This document shows positions 5,749 through 6,374 of a DNA stretch of 6,374 nt, piece by piece. Source of the stretch: Bacilli bacterium. Its GTDB lineage: Bacteria; Bacillota_I; Bacilli_A; RF39; UBA660. The stretch spans positions 1-6,374 of the forward strand of contig CAADZW010000001.1 of the NCBI GenBank assembly GCA_900753645.1. The letters run 5' to 3'. The notes beneath the pieces are model-generated. The model saw only the letters and a list, made by a program, of their open reading frames with translations. It ran no database searches and was not told the DNA's origin. Each line of letters starts with the position of its first letter. Within the stretch, counting starts at the first letter, position 1. The translations under genes were made by a program, and so were the position numbers.

Positions 5749-6374
5749 CTAAAAATTCATCAGCATCATCATTGATAATAACATTAGTAACATAATACCA
5801 CCACCAGTAACAAACAACATAATCATCGTTCTTTGTTCCATACTAGCTAATCTCTCAGCATATTTTTGTTCCCGAGATTTATTCTGTAAACTAGAAACAG
5901 TTCGCGAAAACATCATTAATTGTTCCTGCTTTTTTTCTTGACTTCCAAGACTCAAGCGATATAAAAGACGCATCATCCGCATCGAATCACGAACAGGATA
6001 CTCCTTAGCAAATTCCATATAAGGATCAACTGTCATGTCACCGGCTTCGATCTTTGCTACTAAAGAACGTAATCCTGGTTTAAATATCTCAGGAGCTTGT
6101 TCGATCGAACGCGACAAAGCAACTGGTACAGTATAATGTTGCACTAAGATTTCTAAACTCTTCAAATAATATGGCAACATCAAATTAATATTGTGTAGAT
6201 TTCTTTTATAATATGATCTTAAAGCCGTATATGGTTGTTTAAAAATAAGAAAGCCAACGATAACAGCGAATAAAACATAGATAAATTGTAAGTTTGATAA
6301 AAAGATGAAAATCATAATAACAATGGCAATTAAACCATTGCGAACTCTTTTACCAAACTCCTTATCGACATCGA
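5749..6374 (-). CDS. tadC: TadC/T2SS-F family inner-membrane platform protein, 5' end cut by window edge
   Basis: The frame stays open to the right edge, adding DVDKEFGKRVRNG and more before the first in-frame ATG at 6315. That ATG falls inside a membrane helix, so the real start is outside the window. Of the 207 visible residues, about 14-46 form two closely spaced helices. About 50-180 form the helical cytoplasmic domain of the T2SS-F family (LMLPYYLKSLEILVQHYTV, then LSRSIEQAP, then SLVAKIEAGD with a later FAKEYP). The protein ends in one long Met-rich helix (about 182-205). TadB/TadC-like proteins form the inner-membrane platform on which the TadA ATPase acts to assemble the pilus. Full members run about 280-320 residues, so roughly the first 100 are missing. 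Having one rather than two C-terminal helices is slightly unusual. Assignment to TadC rather than TadB rests on its last position before the pilin genes. Confidence 0.75.
   Translation of the reverse strand, partial: DVDKEFGKRVRNGLIAIVIMIFIFLSNLQFIYVLFAVIVGFLIFKQPYTALRSYYKRNLHNINLMLPYYLKSLEILVQHYTVPVALSRSIEQAPEIFKPGLRSLVAKIEAGDMTVDPYMEFAKEYPVRDSMRMMRLLYRLSLGSQEKKQEQLMMFSRTVSSLQNKSREQKYAERLASMEQRTMIMLFVTGGGIMLLMLLSMMMLMNF

Noticed and set aside
5420..5752. Plus-strand open frame of 110 codons, Ser/Thr/Cys-rich
   Set aside because: It runs through a terminator, a promoter and the antisense of the 75-residue pilin; there is no ribosome site.
6313..6315. ATG as the start of the TadC-like gene
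   Set aside because: The frame remains open to the window edge with a plausible charged stretch (DVDKEFGKRVRNG) before it, the ATG falls inside a hydrophobic helix, and no ribosome site precedes it.
1..6374. Use of TGA as a tryptophan codon, as in mycoplasmas
   Set aside because: All Trp codons I read are TGG, and no in-frame TGA occurs within any gene. An in-frame TGA at 2027-2029 lies just outside the VirB6-like start. The window gives no support for code 4.

Overview
The window is AT-rich DNA that reads as one cell-surface appendage or secretion locus from a low-GC member of the Firmicutes/Mollicutes side of bacteria. This placement rests on base composition, strong Shine-Dalgarno sequences (AGGAGG, AAGGTGGTGA), classical sigma-A-type promoters and protein style. 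Every tryptophan codon I read is TGG, and no TGA occurs inside a gene, so the standard bacterial code fits. All eight genes lie on the minus strand, so transcription runs from position 6374 towards 1. No tRNA, rRNA, CRISPR array, insertion sequence or origin was seen.

In transcription order: (1) the C-terminal part of a TadC/T2SS-F type inner-membrane platform protein, cut by the right edge; (2) a 75-residue, cysteine-containing pilin-like protein with its own promoter and terminator; (3) a 147-residue TadE-like pseudopilin, also with its own promoter and terminator; (4) a 141-residue paralogue of it, whose promoter starts an operon; (5) a 329-residue TadZ/CpaE-like protein whose P-loop has lost its lysines, overlapping gene 4 by 1 base; (6) a 299-residue protein directly after tadZ, in which a two-helix VirB2/TrbC-like pilin module is fused to a C-terminal region resembling tandem BamE/BLIP-like domains; (7) a 114-residue stand-alone paralogue of that pilin module, with a strong promoter and terminator; (8) a VirB6/TrbL-like polytopic protein of at least 660 residues, running off the left edge.

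Genes 1-5 look like a Tad (type II secretion-derived) pilus. Genes 6-8 look like the membrane part of a conjugation-type type IV secretion system. The tadZ-to-pilin-fusion junction (2-5 intergenic or leader bases, no terminator) ties the two halves together transcriptionally. This mixture is the most interesting feature of the window. A plausible reading, which is inference, is a composite envelope machine: a Tad-like pilus for adhesion, DNA uptake or contact, combined with a VirB2/VirB6-like channel. The assembly ATPases (TadA, VirB4) would be expected just outside the window.

The short intergenic gaps hold recognisable regulation. Three promoters (for genes 3, 4 and 7) share a 17-base spacer ending in AAAATATAG directly before the -10 box. 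Two others (genes 2 and 8) are extended -10 types. Three hairpin-plus-T-tract terminators follow genes 2, 3 and 7. No stretch longer than about 120 bases lacks a gene.
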